From Aeromicrobium sp. PE09-221 (GTDB lineage: Bacteria > Actinomycetota > Actinomycetes > Propionibacteriales > Nocardioidaceae), in assembly GCF_002174305.1 (NCBI RefSeq), contig NZ_MIJB01000025.1, forward strand, positions 62,001 through 126,000: 64,000 nt of DNA, read 5' to 3'. The notes beneath the pieces were generated by a model. That model was not told the origin of the DNA and searched no databases. It saw only the letters and a list, made by a program, of their open reading frames with translations. The position numbers and the translations under genes were made by a program. Positions 53,829 through 63,104 of this stretch are shown piece by piece. Numbering within the stretch: the first letter of the stretch is position 1; each line of letters begins with the position of its first letter.

Positions 53829-54596
53829 GTGCTGCGTTTCCTGTGGACCCCCCGCTGGCTGGGGTTCGGTGCCTTCGTCATCGCCCTGGCCGTGACCTGC
53901 GTGCTCCTCGGAATGTGGCAGCACGACCGGCACGAGCAACGCCAACAGCGCAATGCGCAGGTCGAGAACCATGCCGAGTCCGATCCGGTTCCGATCCAGC
54001 AGGTGGCTCCACCCGGCACAGAGTGGCCCGCCGAGGACGAGTGGACCCAGGTGACCGCCACCGGTCGTTACGACGCCGAGCGCGAGGTGCTGGTCAAGTT
54101 CCAACAGCGCGGCAGCCAGCCCGGGGTCGACGTCGTGACACCACTCGTCCTCGACGACGGCAGCGCGGTCCTGGTCGACCGAGGATGGGTCCAGACACCG
54201 AACACGGCCTCGCGCCCCGACGACATCCCGCCCCCGCCGAGCGGCCGGGTGACGGTGACCGGATGGCTGCGCGCCGACAGCACCAATGACGGACAAGCAG
54301 TGCGGCCCGAGGACGGACAGGTCCGGCTGATCAGCAGCAAGGCGCTCGCCGAGCTCGTGCCCCAGGAGCTGGCCACGGGATATATCGCCCTGCGCGAGCA
54401 GAACCCTCCCCTGGACGGCCTCGAGCCCTCCGAACCGCCCGAGCTCGGCATGGGCGTCAATCTCTTCTATTCGTGGCAGTGGTACTTCTTCGCCGGGCTG
54501 GCTGCCTTCGGTTTCTTCTGGTTCGCGCGGGCAGAGCTGAAGGAACGCCGCCGTGAGCCCCAGTCACACGAGACCGACCAGCTCACGCCAAGCTGA
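53829..54596 (+). CDS. SURF1 family cytochrome c oxidase assembly protein
   Basis: SURF1 proteins help insert haem a into cytochrome oxidase. The 255-residue protein has the typical two-helix layout: FLWTPRWLGFGAFVIALAV and LGMWQHDRHEQR near the start, an external domain with VTATGRYDAEREVLV and VLVDRGWVQTP, and a C-terminal helix GVNLFYSWQWYFFAGLAAFG. The family's conserved WQ-WYF ending is clear. It follows DUF3099 directly, so co-transcription is likely. Its end overlaps the convergent ABC-F gene by 14 bases. Confidence 0.92.
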   Translation: MLRFLWTPRWLGFGAFVIALAVTCVLLGMWQHDRHEQRQQRNAQVENHAESDPVPIQQVAPPGTEWPAEDEWTQVTATGRYDAEREVLVKFQQRGSQPGVDVVTPLVLDDGSAVLVDRGWVQTPNTASRPDDIPPPPSGRVTVTGWLRADSTNDGQAVRPEDGQVRLISSKALAELVPQELATGYIALREQNPPLDGLEPSEPPELGMGVNLFYSWQWYFFAGLAAFGFFWFARAELKERRREPQSHETDQLTPS

Positions 54597-56184
54597 TCAG
54601 ATCGAAGTAGCTGTCGGACCAGATGTCCTCATCCCCATCGGGCAGCAGGAGGACGCGGTCGGGGTCCAGAGCGGCCACGGCGCCCTCATCGTGTGTCACC
54701 AGGATGATCGCGCCCTCATAGGAGCGGATCGCCCCGAGGACCTCCTCGCGCGAGGCGGGATCGAGGTTATTGGTCGGCTCGTCGAGCAACAGGACATTGG
54801 CCTTCGAGACGATCAGGCTCGCCAGTGCCAGCCGAGTCTTCTCCCCGCCGGACAGCACCGCGGCCGGCTTCGCGACATCGTCGCCGGTGAACAGGAACTG
54901 ACCCAGGACGCTGCGTGCCTCGGTCTCGGTGAGCTCGGGAGCAGCCCGCTGCATGTTGTCGAGGATCGTGCGGCTCGTGTCGAGGGTCTCGTGCTCCTGC
55001 GCGTAATAGCCGAGCTTGAGTCCGTGTCCCGGCCGGATCTCGCCGGTGTCCGGCTCGTCCATGTCGCCCAGGATGCGTAGCAGCGTCGTCTTGCCCGCGC
55101 CGTTCAGACCGAGGATCACCACACGGCTGCCCCGGTCGATGGCCAGGTCGACGTCCATGAAGACCTCGAGCGATCCGTACGACTTCGACAGGCCTTCGGC
55201 CATGAGTGGCGTCTTGCCGCACGGGGCGGGCTTGGGGAAGCCGATCTTGGCGACCTTCTCGGTCTGCCGCTCGTCTTCGAGCCCCGCCATCATCTTCTCA
55301 GCGCGCTTGATCATGTTCTGCGCGGCGACCGCCTTGGTGGCCTTCGCGCGCATCTTCTCGGCCTGCTGCAAGAGCCGTTCAGCCGTCTTGACGGTATTGG
55401 CGCGTTCGCGCTTGCGACGCTCCTCGTCGGCCTCGCGCTGCTTCAGATAGGCCTTCCAGCCCATGTTGTAGATGTCGATGACCTGGCGGTTGCCGTCGAG
55501 ATAGAAGACCTTGTTGACGGTCGTCTCGATGAGGTCGACATCGTGGCTGATGACGATGAAGCCACCGGAGAAGTCCGCGAGGAACTGGCGCAACCAGACG
55601 ATGGAGTCGTGGTCGAGGTGGTTGGTGGGCTCGTCGAGGAGCAGGATCTCCGCATCGGAGAACAGGATGCGGGCGAGCTCGACGCGGCGACGCTGACCTC
55701 CGGAGAGCGTGCTGAGGGGCTGCTCCAGGATGCGCTCGGGCAGAGCGAGCGACATCGCCATGGCATCGGCCTCGGATTCCGCCGCATAGCCGCCCGCTGA
55801 CTGGAAATCGGCATCGGCCGCCGTATAGCGCTTCATGCCGCGCTCGGCGACCTCGGGTTCGGAGGACGCCATCTCCTCCTCGGCCATGCGCAGTCGGCGC
55901 ATGGCATCGTCCAGTCCCCGCACCGAAAGGATGCGGTTGCGTGCGCTCACCGTCATGTCGTCGACCCGCGGATCCTGCGGCAGGTAGCCCACGGAGCCGG
56001 TGCGGGTGATCGTGCCGGCCGAGGGCTCTCCCCCGGCGCCGGCGAGCATCTTGGTGAGGGTGGTCTTGCCCGCGCCGTTGCGGCCGACCAGGCCGATCTT
56101 GTCGCCCTTGGCGACGCGGAACGAGACATCGGACATGAGGACGCGGGCGCCGAAACGCAGCTCCACGCCGGAGGCGGTGATCAC
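54583..56184 (-). CDS. ABC-F family ATP-binding protein
   Basis: The 533-residue protein has two ABC cassettes and no membrane segment, the ABC-F form that acts on ribosomes. Cassette 1: GLVGRNGAGKTTLTKMLAG, LSGGQRRRVELARIL, ILLLDEPTNHLD. Cassette 2: VVILGLNGAGKTTLLRILGD, LSGGEKTRLALASLIVSK, LLLDEPTNNLD. The linker between them is lysine- and arginine-rich and helical (EADEERRKRERANTVKTAE). In M. tuberculosis an ABC-F gene (Rv1473) also lies near the suf cluster. Whether it gives antibiotic resistance or regulates translation is not visible. The GTG at 56184 has TGGAG eight bases upstream. Confidence 0.92.
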   Translation of the reverse strand: MITASGVELRFGARVLMSDVSFRVAKGDKIGLVGRNGAGKTTLTKMLAGAGGEPSAGTITRTGSVGYLPQDPRVDDMTVSARNRILSVRGLDDAMRRLRMAEEEMASSEPEVAERGMKRYTAADADFQSAGGYAAESEADAMAMSLALPERILEQPLSTLSGGQRRRVELARILFSDAEILLLDEPTNHLDHDSIVWLRQFLADFSGGFIVISHDVDLIETTVNKVFYLDGNRQVIDIYNMGWKAYLKQREADEERRKRERANTVKTAERLLQQAEKMRAKATKAVAAQNMIKRAEKMMAGLEDERQTEKVAKIGFPKPAPCGKTPLMAEGLSKSYGSLEVFMDVDLAIDRGSRVVILGLNGAGKTTLLRILGDMDEPDTGEIRPGHGLKLGYYAQEHETLDTSRTILDNMQRAAPELTETEARSVLGQFLFTGDDVAKPAAVLSGGEKTRLALASLIVSKANVLLLDEPTNNLDPASREEVLGAIRSYEGAIILVTHDEGAVAALDPDRVLLLPDGDEDIWSDSYFDLISLA

Positions 56185-56344
56185 GGGAGAACTCCAGAGG
56201 ACATCAGGGACGGATGGGGCGAGACACGGCATCGTCGCGCGATGCCGGACCGTCACTCTCTCTGGATCAGCACCGGACCATCCTACCGGCCCGCCCCAGG
56301 CCGTCCGGACCCGGAGCGGAGGTATAGGCCGTGGGCACGGCAAA

Positions 56345-56397
56345 GGCGGTGAGCCTTTCCGCAGGTCATCGACCGAAGTGCGGAATGACTCACCGCC
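56345..56397 (-). terminator. Hairpin downstream of the suf operon
   Basis: GGCGGTGAG with TTCCGCA on the left arm pairs with TGCGGAA and CTCACCGCC on the right arm (56345-56363 with 56379-56397, three central mismatches, 15-base loop). It lies after the sufT stop in the direction of transcription. The right arm and following bases (56379-56401) are repeated at 56409-56431 with two changes, a 23-base tandem repeat with a 30-base period. Confidence 0.65.
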
Positions 56398-56436
56398 CAG
56401 GGCGCCGGTGCGGGATAACTCACCGCCCAGGAAGGG

Positions 56437-56796
56437 TCAGCCGATATTGAAGCCGAGGGCGCGCAACATCTCGCGGCCGTCATCGGTGATCTTGTCCGGC
56501 CCCCACGGCGGCATCCATACCCAGTCGATGCGGAACTCGTTGACGATGCCATCGAGCGCCGCGCGGGTCTGATCCTCGATGACATCGGTCAGCGGGCAAG
56601 CCGCCGAGGTGAGCGTCATCTGCAGCACCGCATTGCTGTGGTCATCGACATGCGCGCCGTAGACCAGGCCGAGGTCGACGACATTGATGCCGAGCTCGGG
56701 GTCGACGACGTCCTTCATGGCCTCGATGACGTCATCGGAGCTGGTGGGCTTCGGGGAGGTGTCGACCTGAGGCAGGTCGGAGTGGTCGGTGGTCAT
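56437..56796 (-). CDS. sufT: SUF system protein SufT (MIP18/DUF59)
   Basis: The 119-residue protein helps mature or transfer Fe-S clusters. It shows the DUF59 layout: DVVDPELGINVVDLGLVYG, VLQMTLTSAACPLTDVIEDQ with the conserved reactive cysteine, and VWMPPWGPDKITDDGREML. It is the last gene of the suf operon, four bases after sufU. The N-terminal 20 residues are variable and polar. Confidence 0.93.
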   Translation of the reverse strand: MTTDHSDLPQVDTSPKPTSSDDVIEAMKDVVDPELGINVVDLGLVYGAHVDDHSNAVLQMTLTSAACPLTDVIEDQTRAALDGIVNEFRIDWVWMPPWGPDKITDDGREMLRALGFNIG

Positions 56797-56800
56797 GGTG

Positions 56801-57277
56801 TCACTTGCCTCTCTCGTCGGACAGGGTCTGATCGGAAGCGGCGAGCGCCTGGGAGGTGGCGTCCTTCCACGCCATCCACCCGAGCAGCGCGCACTTCACG
56901 CGCGCCGGGAACTGCGCCACCCCGGCGAAAGCGATGCCGTCCTCGAGCACGTCCTCATCGGGGGTGACCTGGCCGCGGCCGTGCATCACCTCGGCGAAGG
57001 AGTCGAGAACCCGCATCGCCTCCTCGACGGTCTTGCCCGGCAGCAGGTCGTACAGCACCGAGGCCGACGCCTGACTGATGGAACAGCCCTCCGCGTCATA
57101 GGAGATATCGGACACCCGGTCGCCGTCCAGATGCACCCGCAGGGTGATCTCATCGCCGCAGGTGGGATTGACGTGATGCACCTCGGCCTCGTACGGCACG
57201 CGGAGTCCGGCCCCGTGGGGATTCTTGTAGTGATCCAGGATGATCTCCTGGTACAGGGCGTCGACGTCCATGCTCAT
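56801..57277 (-). CDS. sufU: Fe-S cluster assembly protein SufU
   Basis: SufU accepts sulfur from SufS as a zinc-dependent transferase in actinobacteria and firmicutes. The 158-residue protein has DHYKNPHGAG, NPTCGDEITLRVH (first cysteine ligand), AEGCSISQASASVL (second) and KCALLGWMAW (third), the spacing of zinc-binding SufU and not of the scaffold IscU. The ATG overlaps the sufS stop by four bases. Confidence 0.95.
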   Translation of the reverse strand: MSMDVDALYQEIILDHYKNPHGAGLRVPYEAEVHHVNPTCGDEITLRVHLDGDRVSDISYDAEGCSISQASASVLYDLLPGKTVEEAMRVLDSFAEVMHGRGQVTPDEDVLEDGIAFAGVAQFPARVKCALLGWMAWKDATSQALAASDQTLSDERGK

Positions 57278-58515
57278 CCCACCTTGAAGTACTGCTGGGT
57301 GTAGCGGATCGCCTCGGCGAGGGCGTCGATCTCGGCCTCGGTCGTGTAGAGGTAGAAGGAGGCCCGCGTGGTCGACTGCACACCGAAACGCCGGTGCGCC
57401 GGCTTGGCGCAGTGATGCCCGGCACGCACGGCGACCCCACGCGAGTCGAGCAGCTGCGCGATGTCGTGCGGATGGACCCCGTCGAGCGTGAAGCTCACCG
57501 CTCCCCCACGGTCCACGGCCTCAGAGGGACCCACGACCGTGAGACCGTCGATCTCCTGCAGCCGGCCGAGCGCGTAGGCCGTGATCGCCTGCTCGTGCGC
57601 GGCGATATTCTCCATGCCGATGGCCGACAGGTAGTCGATAGCGGCACCGAGACCGGCCGACTGCGCGATCGGCGGCGTACCCGCCTCGAAACGGTGCGGC
57701 GGCGCGGCGAAGGTGCTCCGCTCCATCGACACCGTCTCGATCATCTCGCCGCCGCCGAGGAAGGGCGGAAGCGAGGCCAGCAGGTCGTAGCGCCCCCACA
57801 GCACGCCGATCCCCGTCGGACCGACCATCTTGTGCCCCGTGAAGGCCACGAAATCGGCGCCCAGCGAGGCGACATCGACCGGGATCTGCGGCACTGCCTG
57901 CGAGGCGTCGACCGCGACCAGGGCGCCGACCTGATGTGCGCGGGCGATGACGGTGTCGAGCGGGTTGATGGTGCCCAGCATGTTCGAGACCCAGGTCAGC
58001 GAGACGATCTTGGTGCGCTCGGTGACGAGCGACTCGAGATCGTCGAGATCCAACCGTCCTTCGTCCGTCACGCCGAACCAGCGCAGCGTCGCGCCGGTGC
58101 GCTCGGCGAGCAGCTGCCAGGGGACGATATTGGAGTGGTGCTCCATCTCGGAGATGACGATCTCGTCACCTTCCCCCACGATGCCGCCGTCGCCGAGGAC
58201 ACGCGCGACGAGATTGAGCGCCTCTGAGGCGTTCTTGGTGAAGATCACTTCATCGCGCGAGGGGGCGCCGATGAACCGCGCCACCTTGTCGCGGCCGCTC
58301 TCGAAGGCCTCCGTGGCCTCCGCGCCGAGCTGGTGCATCGCACGTGCCACATTGGCGTTGTGCTCCAGATAGTGCCGCTCGATCGCCTCGACCACCTGGC
58401 GCGGCTTCTGCGAGGTATTGGCCGAGTCGAGGTAGACCAGCGGCCGATCGCCCGCGAGGGATCGCGCGAGGACCGGGAAGTCCTTGCGGATCGCCTCGAC
58501 GTCGTAGGCGCTCAC
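57274..58515 (-). CDS. sufS: Cysteine desulfurase SufS
   Basis: SufS releases sulfur from cysteine as a persulfide and passes it to SufU. The 413-residue PLP enzyme has KDFPVLARSLAGDRPLVYLD at the start, SEMEHHSNIVPWQL, FTGHKMVGPTGIGVLWGR with the PLP lysine, and VRAGHHCAKPAHRRFG with the catalytic cysteine loop of group II desulfurases. It overlaps sufC and sufU by four bases each, so the whole block is translationally coupled. Confidence 0.96.
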   Translation of the reverse strand: MSAYDVEAIRKDFPVLARSLAGDRPLVYLDSANTSQKPRQVVEAIERHYLEHNANVARAMHQLGAEATEAFESGRDKVARFIGAPSRDEVIFTKNASEALNLVARVLGDGGIVGEGDEIVISEMEHHSNIVPWQLLAERTGATLRWFGVTDEGRLDLDDLESLVTERTKIVSLTWVSNMLGTINPLDTVIARAHQVGALVAVDASQAVPQIPVDVASLGADFVAFTGHKMVGPTGIGVLWGRYDLLASLPPFLGGGEMIETVSMERSTFAAPPHRFEAGTPPIAQSAGLGAAIDYLSAIGMENIAAHEQAITAYALGRLQEIDGLTVVGPSEAVDRGGAVSFTLDGVHPHDIAQLLDSRGVAVRAGHHCAKPAHRRFGVQSTTRASFYLYTTEAEIDALAEAIRYTQQYFKVG

Positions 58516-59276
58516 AGCGCTGCTGCCGCCTTGACGTACTTGTCGTAACCCTCGGCCTCGAGCTGCTCGGCGAGCTCCTGCCCACCGGACTCCGCGAGCC
58601 GTCCCGCCACGAAGACGTGGACGTAGTCGGGCTTGATGTAGTTGAGGATGCGCGTGTAGTGCGTGATGAGCAGCACGCCGCGATCGCCCTGCGCGGTGTA
58701 GCGGTTGACGCCATCGGACACGACCCGCAGCGCGTCGATGTCCAGACCCGAGTCGGTCTCGTCGAGGACGGCGAACTTCGGGTTGAGCAGCTCCAACTGC
58801 GCGATCTCGTGGCGCTTCTTCTCACCACCGGAGAAGCCCTCGTTGACGCTGCGCTGCGCGAAGGACGGATCCAGCGTGACCCGCTCGAGGGCGGCGTTCA
58901 CGTCCTTGACCCAGGTGCGGAGCTTCGGGGCCTCACCGTCGACCGCGGTCTTGGCGGTGCGCAGGAAGTTGGCGACCGAGACGCCGGGGACCTCGACGGG
59001 GTACTGCATCGCCAGGAAGAGTCCGGCGCGCGCCCGTTCGTCGACGCTCAGCTCGAGGATGTCCTCACCGTCGAGCAGCACCTCGCCCTCGGTGATCTGG
59101 TACTTGGGGTGGCCCGCGATCGAGTACGCGAGTGTGGACTTGCCTGAGCCATTGGGGCCCATGATGGCGTGGACCTCGCCGGAGTTGATGGTCAGATCGA
59201 CGCCGCGCAGGATCTCCTTCTCACCGTCCTCGGTCTCTACCGAGACGTGAAGGTTCTTGATCTCCAGAGTGGACAT
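58512..59276 (-). CDS. sufC: Fe-S cluster assembly ATPase SufC
   Basis: SufC is the ATPase of the SufBCD scaffold. The 254-residue protein has Walker A IMGPNGSGKSTLAYSIAGH, signature FSGGEKKRHEIAQLELL, Walker B FAVLDETDSGLDIDALR and the H-loop LLITHYTRIL. The DETDSGLD variant of Walker B is specific to SufC. It overlaps sufS by four bases and follows the Rieske ferredoxin gene by four. Confidence 0.96.
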   Translation of the reverse strand: MSTLEIKNLHVSVETEDGEKEILRGVDLTINSGEVHAIMGPNGSGKSTLAYSIAGHPKYQITEGEVLLDGEDILELSVDERARAGLFLAMQYPVEVPGVSVANFLRTAKTAVDGEAPKLRTWVKDVNAALERVTLDPSFAQRSVNEGFSGGEKKRHEIAQLELLNPKFAVLDETDSGLDIDALRVVSDGVNRYTAQGDRGVLLITHYTRILNYIKPDYVHVFVAGRLAESGGQELAEQLEAEGYDKYVKAAAAL

Positions 59277-59280
59277 GCTC

Positions 59281-59604
59281 TCAGTTCTCGCTTTCGGTGG
59301 GGAGATCGACCCAGACGGTCTCTCCCTCGATCTTGGTGGCGTACACGGGGACGGGTTCGGTGGCGGGCAGGCTCAGGGCCTCGCCGGTGCGCAGATCGAA
59401 GCGCGAACCGTGGAGGAAGCACTCGATGGTGCAACCCTCCACGTCGCCGTCCGACAGCGGGATCTCGGCGTGCGAACACCAGTCCTGGATGGCATAGACG
59501 TCATCGCCTTGGCGGACCAGTGCGATGTCGACGCCGTCGACCTCGATACCGAGCGCCGCGCCCTCCGGCACGTCGCCCAGCGGAGCGGCCTCTTTGAATG
59601 ACAC
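59281..59604 (-). CDS. Rieske-type ferredoxin in the suf operon
   Basis: The 107-residue protein is a small Rieske ferredoxin of the type annotated as a non-haem-iron oxygenase ferredoxin subunit. The [2Fe-2S] ligands are CSHAEIPLSDGDV (Cys, His) and CTIECFLHGSRFDL (Cys, His). It lies between sufD and sufC in the same direction, a position it also holds in many actinobacteria. No oxygenase gene is near, so it more likely serves cluster assembly or is a test substrate of it. Confidence 0.93.
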   Translation of the reverse strand: MSFKEAAPLGDVPEGAALGIEVDGVDIALVRQGDDVYAIQDWCSHAEIPLSDGDVEGCTIECFLHGSRFDLRTGEALSLPATEPVPVYATKIEGETVWVDLPTESEN

Positions 59605-59615
59605 GGCGGGACTCC

Positions 59616-60782
59616 TCAGGACTCCAGGCGGCCGACGACGGTCGCCAGCTCGTCCTCGATCGCCGAGGTGAGGCGCTCCTGCAGGTCCGCGACACCGATC
59701 CGGCGGATGATGTCGTTGAAGAAGCCGTGCACGACCAGGCGGCGCGCCTCGGTCTCCTCGATGCCACGGCTCTGCAGGTAGAACAGGTGCTCGTCGTCGA
59801 ATCGACCGGTGGTCGACGCGTGTCCGGCGCCGGCGATCTCACCGGTCTCGATCTCCAGGTTCGGGACCGAGTCCGCCTTGGCGCCGTCGGTGAGCACGAG
59901 ATTGTCGTTCTGCTCGAAGGTCTCGATACCTTCAGCCACCTTGCGGATGAGCACATTGCCGATCCAGACCGTGTGCGCGTCCTGGCCCTGCAATGCGCCC
60001 TTGTAGACCACATTGCTGCGCGTCTTGGGCGCGGTGTGATCGACGAACTGACGATGCTCGAGATGCTGGCCGGCATCGGCGAAGTACACGCCGAACAGCT
60101 CAGCGCTGCCCCCGGTACCCCGGTAGTCGACATTCGTCGACGACCGGACGAGATCTCCGCCCAGGGTGAACTCGAAGAACCGCACCTGGGCGTCGCGACC
60201 GACCGAGACACCGTTCTGCACAGCGTGCACGGCATCGTCCTCCCAGTCGGCCAGGCTGATCACCGTGAGCTGTGCGCCATCGCCCACGAGATAGGTGACA
60301 GTGCTGCCGTAGGTGGCGCTGCCGATGTGATCGAGCAGCACGGTGGCCTTCGCGAAGGGCGCGAGCTTCACGACCGTGTGACCCCACACGATCTGATCGG
60401 CGGCCTCCCCGGACCAGTTCAGACGCACCGGCGCGTCGAGCTCGCCGTCGATATTGAGCAGCATGGCATCGGGGGCGTTCTCGACCGCGAGGGCAGCGAG
60501 CCGGTCGAGGGGAGCGATCCCTCCGAGAGCCTTGGCCTCCTCACGCGAGATCGTGCTCAGGCTCGCACCCTCGGGGAGCTCCTCGGCGAGCTTCAGCTTC
60601 GCCTCGGAGACCGGCCCGTCGAGCAGACCGCGCAACCGCTTGAGGGGCGTGAAGCGCCAGATCTCCTCCAGGCCGGTGGGCTTGGGATGGGCCTCGACGT
60701 CGTACGACGGCTCGGGGTGCAGGTGGGACTCGACGTGTTCGAGCTCCAGAGCGCTCGAGAAGTTGTCCACAGTGGCGGTCAT
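59616..60782 (-). CDS. sufD: Fe-S cluster assembly protein SufD
   Basis: The 388-residue beta-helix protein pairs with SufB to hold nascent clusters. The family core is visible: NVDYRGTGGSAELFGVYFAD, QHLEHRQFVDHTAPKTRSNV, YKGALQGQDAHTVWIGNVLI and QSRGIEETEARRLVVHGFFN near the C-terminus. It starts two bases after the sufB stop. Confidence 0.95.
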   Translation of the reverse strand: MTATVDNFSSALELEHVESHLHPEPSYDVEAHPKPTGLEEIWRFTPLKRLRGLLDGPVSEAKLKLAEELPEGASLSTISREEAKALGGIAPLDRLAALAVENAPDAMLLNIDGELDAPVRLNWSGEAADQIVWGHTVVKLAPFAKATVLLDHIGSATYGSTVTYLVGDGAQLTVISLADWEDDAVHAVQNGVSVGRDAQVRFFEFTLGGDLVRSSTNVDYRGTGGSAELFGVYFADAGQHLEHRQFVDHTAPKTRSNVVYKGALQGQDAHTVWIGNVLIRKVAEGIETFEQNDNLVLTDGAKADSVPNLEIETGEIAGAGHASTTGRFDDEHLFYLQSRGIEETEARRLVVHGFFNDIIRRIGVADLQERLTSAIEDELATVVGRLES

Positions 60783-60784
60783 GT

Positions 60785-62221
60785 TTAGCCGACCGCTCCT
60801 TCCATTTGGAGTTCGATGAGGCGGTTGAGCTCGAGGGCGTACTCCATCGGCAGCTCACGGGCGATCGGCTCCACGAAGCCGCGGACGATCATCGCCATCG
60901 CCTCGTCCTCTTCCATGCCGCGCGACATGAAGTAGAAGAGTTGGTCCTCGCTCACCTTGGAGACGGTCGCCTCGTGGCCGAGGGTGACGTCGTCCTCGCG
61001 GACGTCGACATACGGGTACGTGTCCGAGCGGCTGATCTGATCGACCAGCAGGGCGTCGCACTTGACCGTGCTGGCGGAGTGCTCGGCACCGTCCAACACC
61101 TGCAGCAGACCGCGGTAGGAGGTGCGGCCCCCGCCTCGGGCGACGGACTTGGACAGGATCGAGCTCGAGGTGCGCGGGGCTGCGTGCACCATCTTGGCGC
61201 CGGTGTCCTGGTACTGACCGACACCCGCGAAGGCGATCGACAGCGTCTCGCCGCGAGCGTGCTCGCCCATGAGGTAGACCGCCGGGTACTTCATGGTCAC
61301 CTTGGAGCCGATATTGCCGTCGACCCACTCCATGGTCGCGCCCTCCTCACAGGTGGCGCGCTTGGTGACCAGGTTGTACACATTGTTCGACCAGTTCTGG
61401 ATCGTCGTGTAGCGCACCCGGGCGTTCTTCTTGACGATGATCTCCACGACGGCCGAGTGCAGCGAGTCACTGGAGTAGATCGGCGCGGTGCAGCCCTCGA
61501 CGTAGTGCACGTACGAGTCCTCGTCGGCGATGATCAGCGTCCGCTCGAACTGCCCCATGTTCTCGGTGTTGATCCGGAAATAGGCCTGCAGCGGGATGTC
61601 CACATGGACACCCTTGGGCACGTAGATGAACGAGCCACCGGACCACACCGCCGTGTTGAGCGCGGCGAACTTGTTGTCGCCGGTCGGGATGACGGTGCCG
61701 AAGTACTCCTCGAAGATCTCCGGGTGCTCCTTCAGGGCCGTGTCGGTGTCCAGGAACAGCACGCCCTGGGCCTCGAGGTCCTCACGGATCGAGTGGTAGA
61801 CGACCTCCGACTCGTACTGCGCGGCGACACCGGCCACGAGGCGCTGCTTCTCCGCCTCGGGGATGCCGAGCCTGTCGTAGGTGTTCTTGATGTCCTCGGG
61901 CAGGTCCTCCCAGCTCTGCGCCTGCTTCTCCGAGGAGCGCACGAAGTACTTGATGTTGTCGAAATCGATGCCCGTGAGGTCAGCGCCCCAGGTGGGCATG
62001 GGCTTGCGCTCGAAGAGCTTCAGACCCTTGAGCCGCCGTTGGAGCATCCAGTCGGGCTCGTCCTTCTTGCCCGAGATGTCCCGGACGATGGCCTCGTTGA
62101 GGCCGCGTTGCGCGGTGGCACCGGCCACATCGGGATCGGCCCAGCCGAACTCATAGTTGCCGACCTCCTTCAGACCGGGGTTCAGCTCCTCGATCTGATT
62201 GGTCTCGTGCGTCGTGGTCAT
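60785..62221 (-). CDS. sufB: Fe-S cluster assembly protein SufB
   Basis: SufB is the main scaffold on which clusters are built. The 478-residue protein has the usual N-terminal part ([20 protein letters not shown]), [40 protein letters not shown] with the cysteine used in sulfur transfer, [20 protein letters not shown] and [20 protein letters not shown]. It is continuous: the intein found in SufB of M. tuberculosis is absent. The ATG at 62221 overlaps sufR by four bases; the long upstream open frame does not match the family. Confidence 0.96.
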   Translation of the reverse strand: MTTTHETNQIEELNPGLKEVGNYEFGWADPDVAGATAQRGLNEAIVRDISGKKDEPDWMLQRRLKGLKLFERKPMPTWGADLTGIDFDNIKYFVRSSEKQAQSWEDLPEDIKNTYDRLGIPEAEKQRLVAGVAAQYESEVVYHSIREDLEAQGVLFLDTDTALKEHPEIFEEYFGTVIPTGDNKFAALNTAVWSGGSFIYVPKGVHVDIPLQAYFRINTENMGQFERTLIIADEDSYVHYVEGCTAPIYSSDSLHSAVVEIIVKKNARVRYTTIQNWSNNVYNLVTKRATCEEGATMEWVDGNIGSKVTMKYPAVYLMGEHARGETLSIAFAGVGQYQDTGAKMVHAAPRTSSSILSKSVARGGGRTSYRGLLQVLDGAEHSASTVKCDALLVDQISRSDTYPYVDVREDDVTLGHEATVSKVSEDQLFYFMSRGMEEDEAMAMIVRGFVEPIARELPMEYALELNRLIELQMEGAVG

Positions 62222-62901
62222 GACGACACCCTCTCTGATGTGGGGGCTTTCGGAAGATGGGTGGTGCAGACACCGTCGCCGTGCGCGATGGTGGCGAGTC
62301 GCTGGACGTGCGTGCCCAGGAGCTCGGCGAAGAGCTCGGTCTCCGCATCGCACAGCTGAGGGAACTCCCCCGCGACGTGCGCGACCGGGCAATGGTGCTG
62401 GCACATCTGTTCGCCGGCTGGCGAACTGCTGACGGAGGCGGCGAAGCCGTCCTCGGTCAGAGCATGGGCGAGGAGCTGCGCACGCTCCTCGATGGTGTCG
62501 ACCGAGACGAGCAGCCCGCGGTAGCGCTCCTCGAGTCCGGCCAAGCGGAACCGGGCGAAGGCCTTGACGGCGTCATCTCCGCCGGTGGCGTGCAGATACC
62601 GCAGCGCGTCAGCTGCGAGATCGTCATAGGCCTGCGTGAACTGATCTCGTCCGGCGTCGGTAAGCACGAAGACCCGCGCCGGCCGGCCGCGCCGGCGCTG
62701 GCCGACGATCCGTTCCTCGCGGGCGGCGATGAGGCCTTGTTCGAGGAGAGCGTCGAGGTGACGACGGACCGCGGCGGGCGTGAGATCCAGGTGCTCGGCG
62801 AGGCTCGCGGCGGTCGACGCTCCGTGCGCCAGGAGGGACTCGGCCACACGCAGACGCGTCGGTGCGTCGTCAGTCGACGACGTCGCCTCGAGTGCCTGCA
62901 T
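62218..62901 (-). CDS. sufR: Fe-S-sensing transcriptional repressor SufR
   Basis: SufR represses the suf operon when its own cluster is intact. A winged helix-turn-helix at the N-terminus ([20 protein letters not shown]) and a wing with [15 protein letters not shown] are clear. Three cysteines suited to cluster binding lie near the C-terminus: [14 protein letters not shown] gives C-X12-C, and a further cysteine follows after 27 residues (GDGVCTTH). The ATG at 62901 is preferred to a GTG at 62910 because the predicted operator occupies 62907-62921; no ribosome-binding site precedes it, so the mRNA may be leaderless. It overlaps sufB by four bases and leads the operon. Confidence 0.94.
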   Translation of the reverse strand: MQALEATSSTDDAPTRLRVAESLLAHGASTAASLAEHLDLTPAAVRRHLDALLEQGLIAAREERIVGQRRRGRPARVFVLTDAGRDQFTQAYDDLAADALRYLHATGGDDAVKAFARFRLAGLEERYRGLLVSVDTIEERAQLLAHALTEDGFAASVSSSPAGEQMCQHHCPVAHVAGEFPQLCDAETELFAELLGTHVQRLATIAHGDGVCTTHLPKAPTSERVSS

Positions 62902-62906
62902 GTTTT

Positions 62907-62921
62907 TCACAACACCAGTGT
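62907..62921 (-). promoter_or_regulatory. SufR operator
   Basis: On the minus strand the bases ACACT-GGTGT-TGTGA match exactly the ACACT-N5-TGTGA inverted repeat that I recall being reported for SufR of M. tuberculosis. It directly precedes the sufR ATG, where bound repressor would block transcription start. The rest of the gap to 63104 shows no gene; TATCGT near 63095 could be a -10 element for the divergent polymerase gene. Confidence 0.7.
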
Positions 62922-63104
62922 GCCGTTATTCATTCCGGCCATTCAACGAAGGATCGCCTTACCCAGCCCGTAACGTTCTGCCGGCGACCATGTACCGGCC
63001 CCGGCGGCGCTTCATCGGGCTGGCTCGTCCACCGCGGTATCGAGAGCCCCTCGTCACTGCCGGCGATATCGCCCGGCAGCGCGACCGCGGCGCTATCGTG
63101 AGGC

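Noticed and set aside
60806-62359. A 517-codon plus-strand frame opposite sufB
   Set aside because: Antisense shadow of sufB; it is rich in low-complexity Val, Asp and Leu and lacks a start context.
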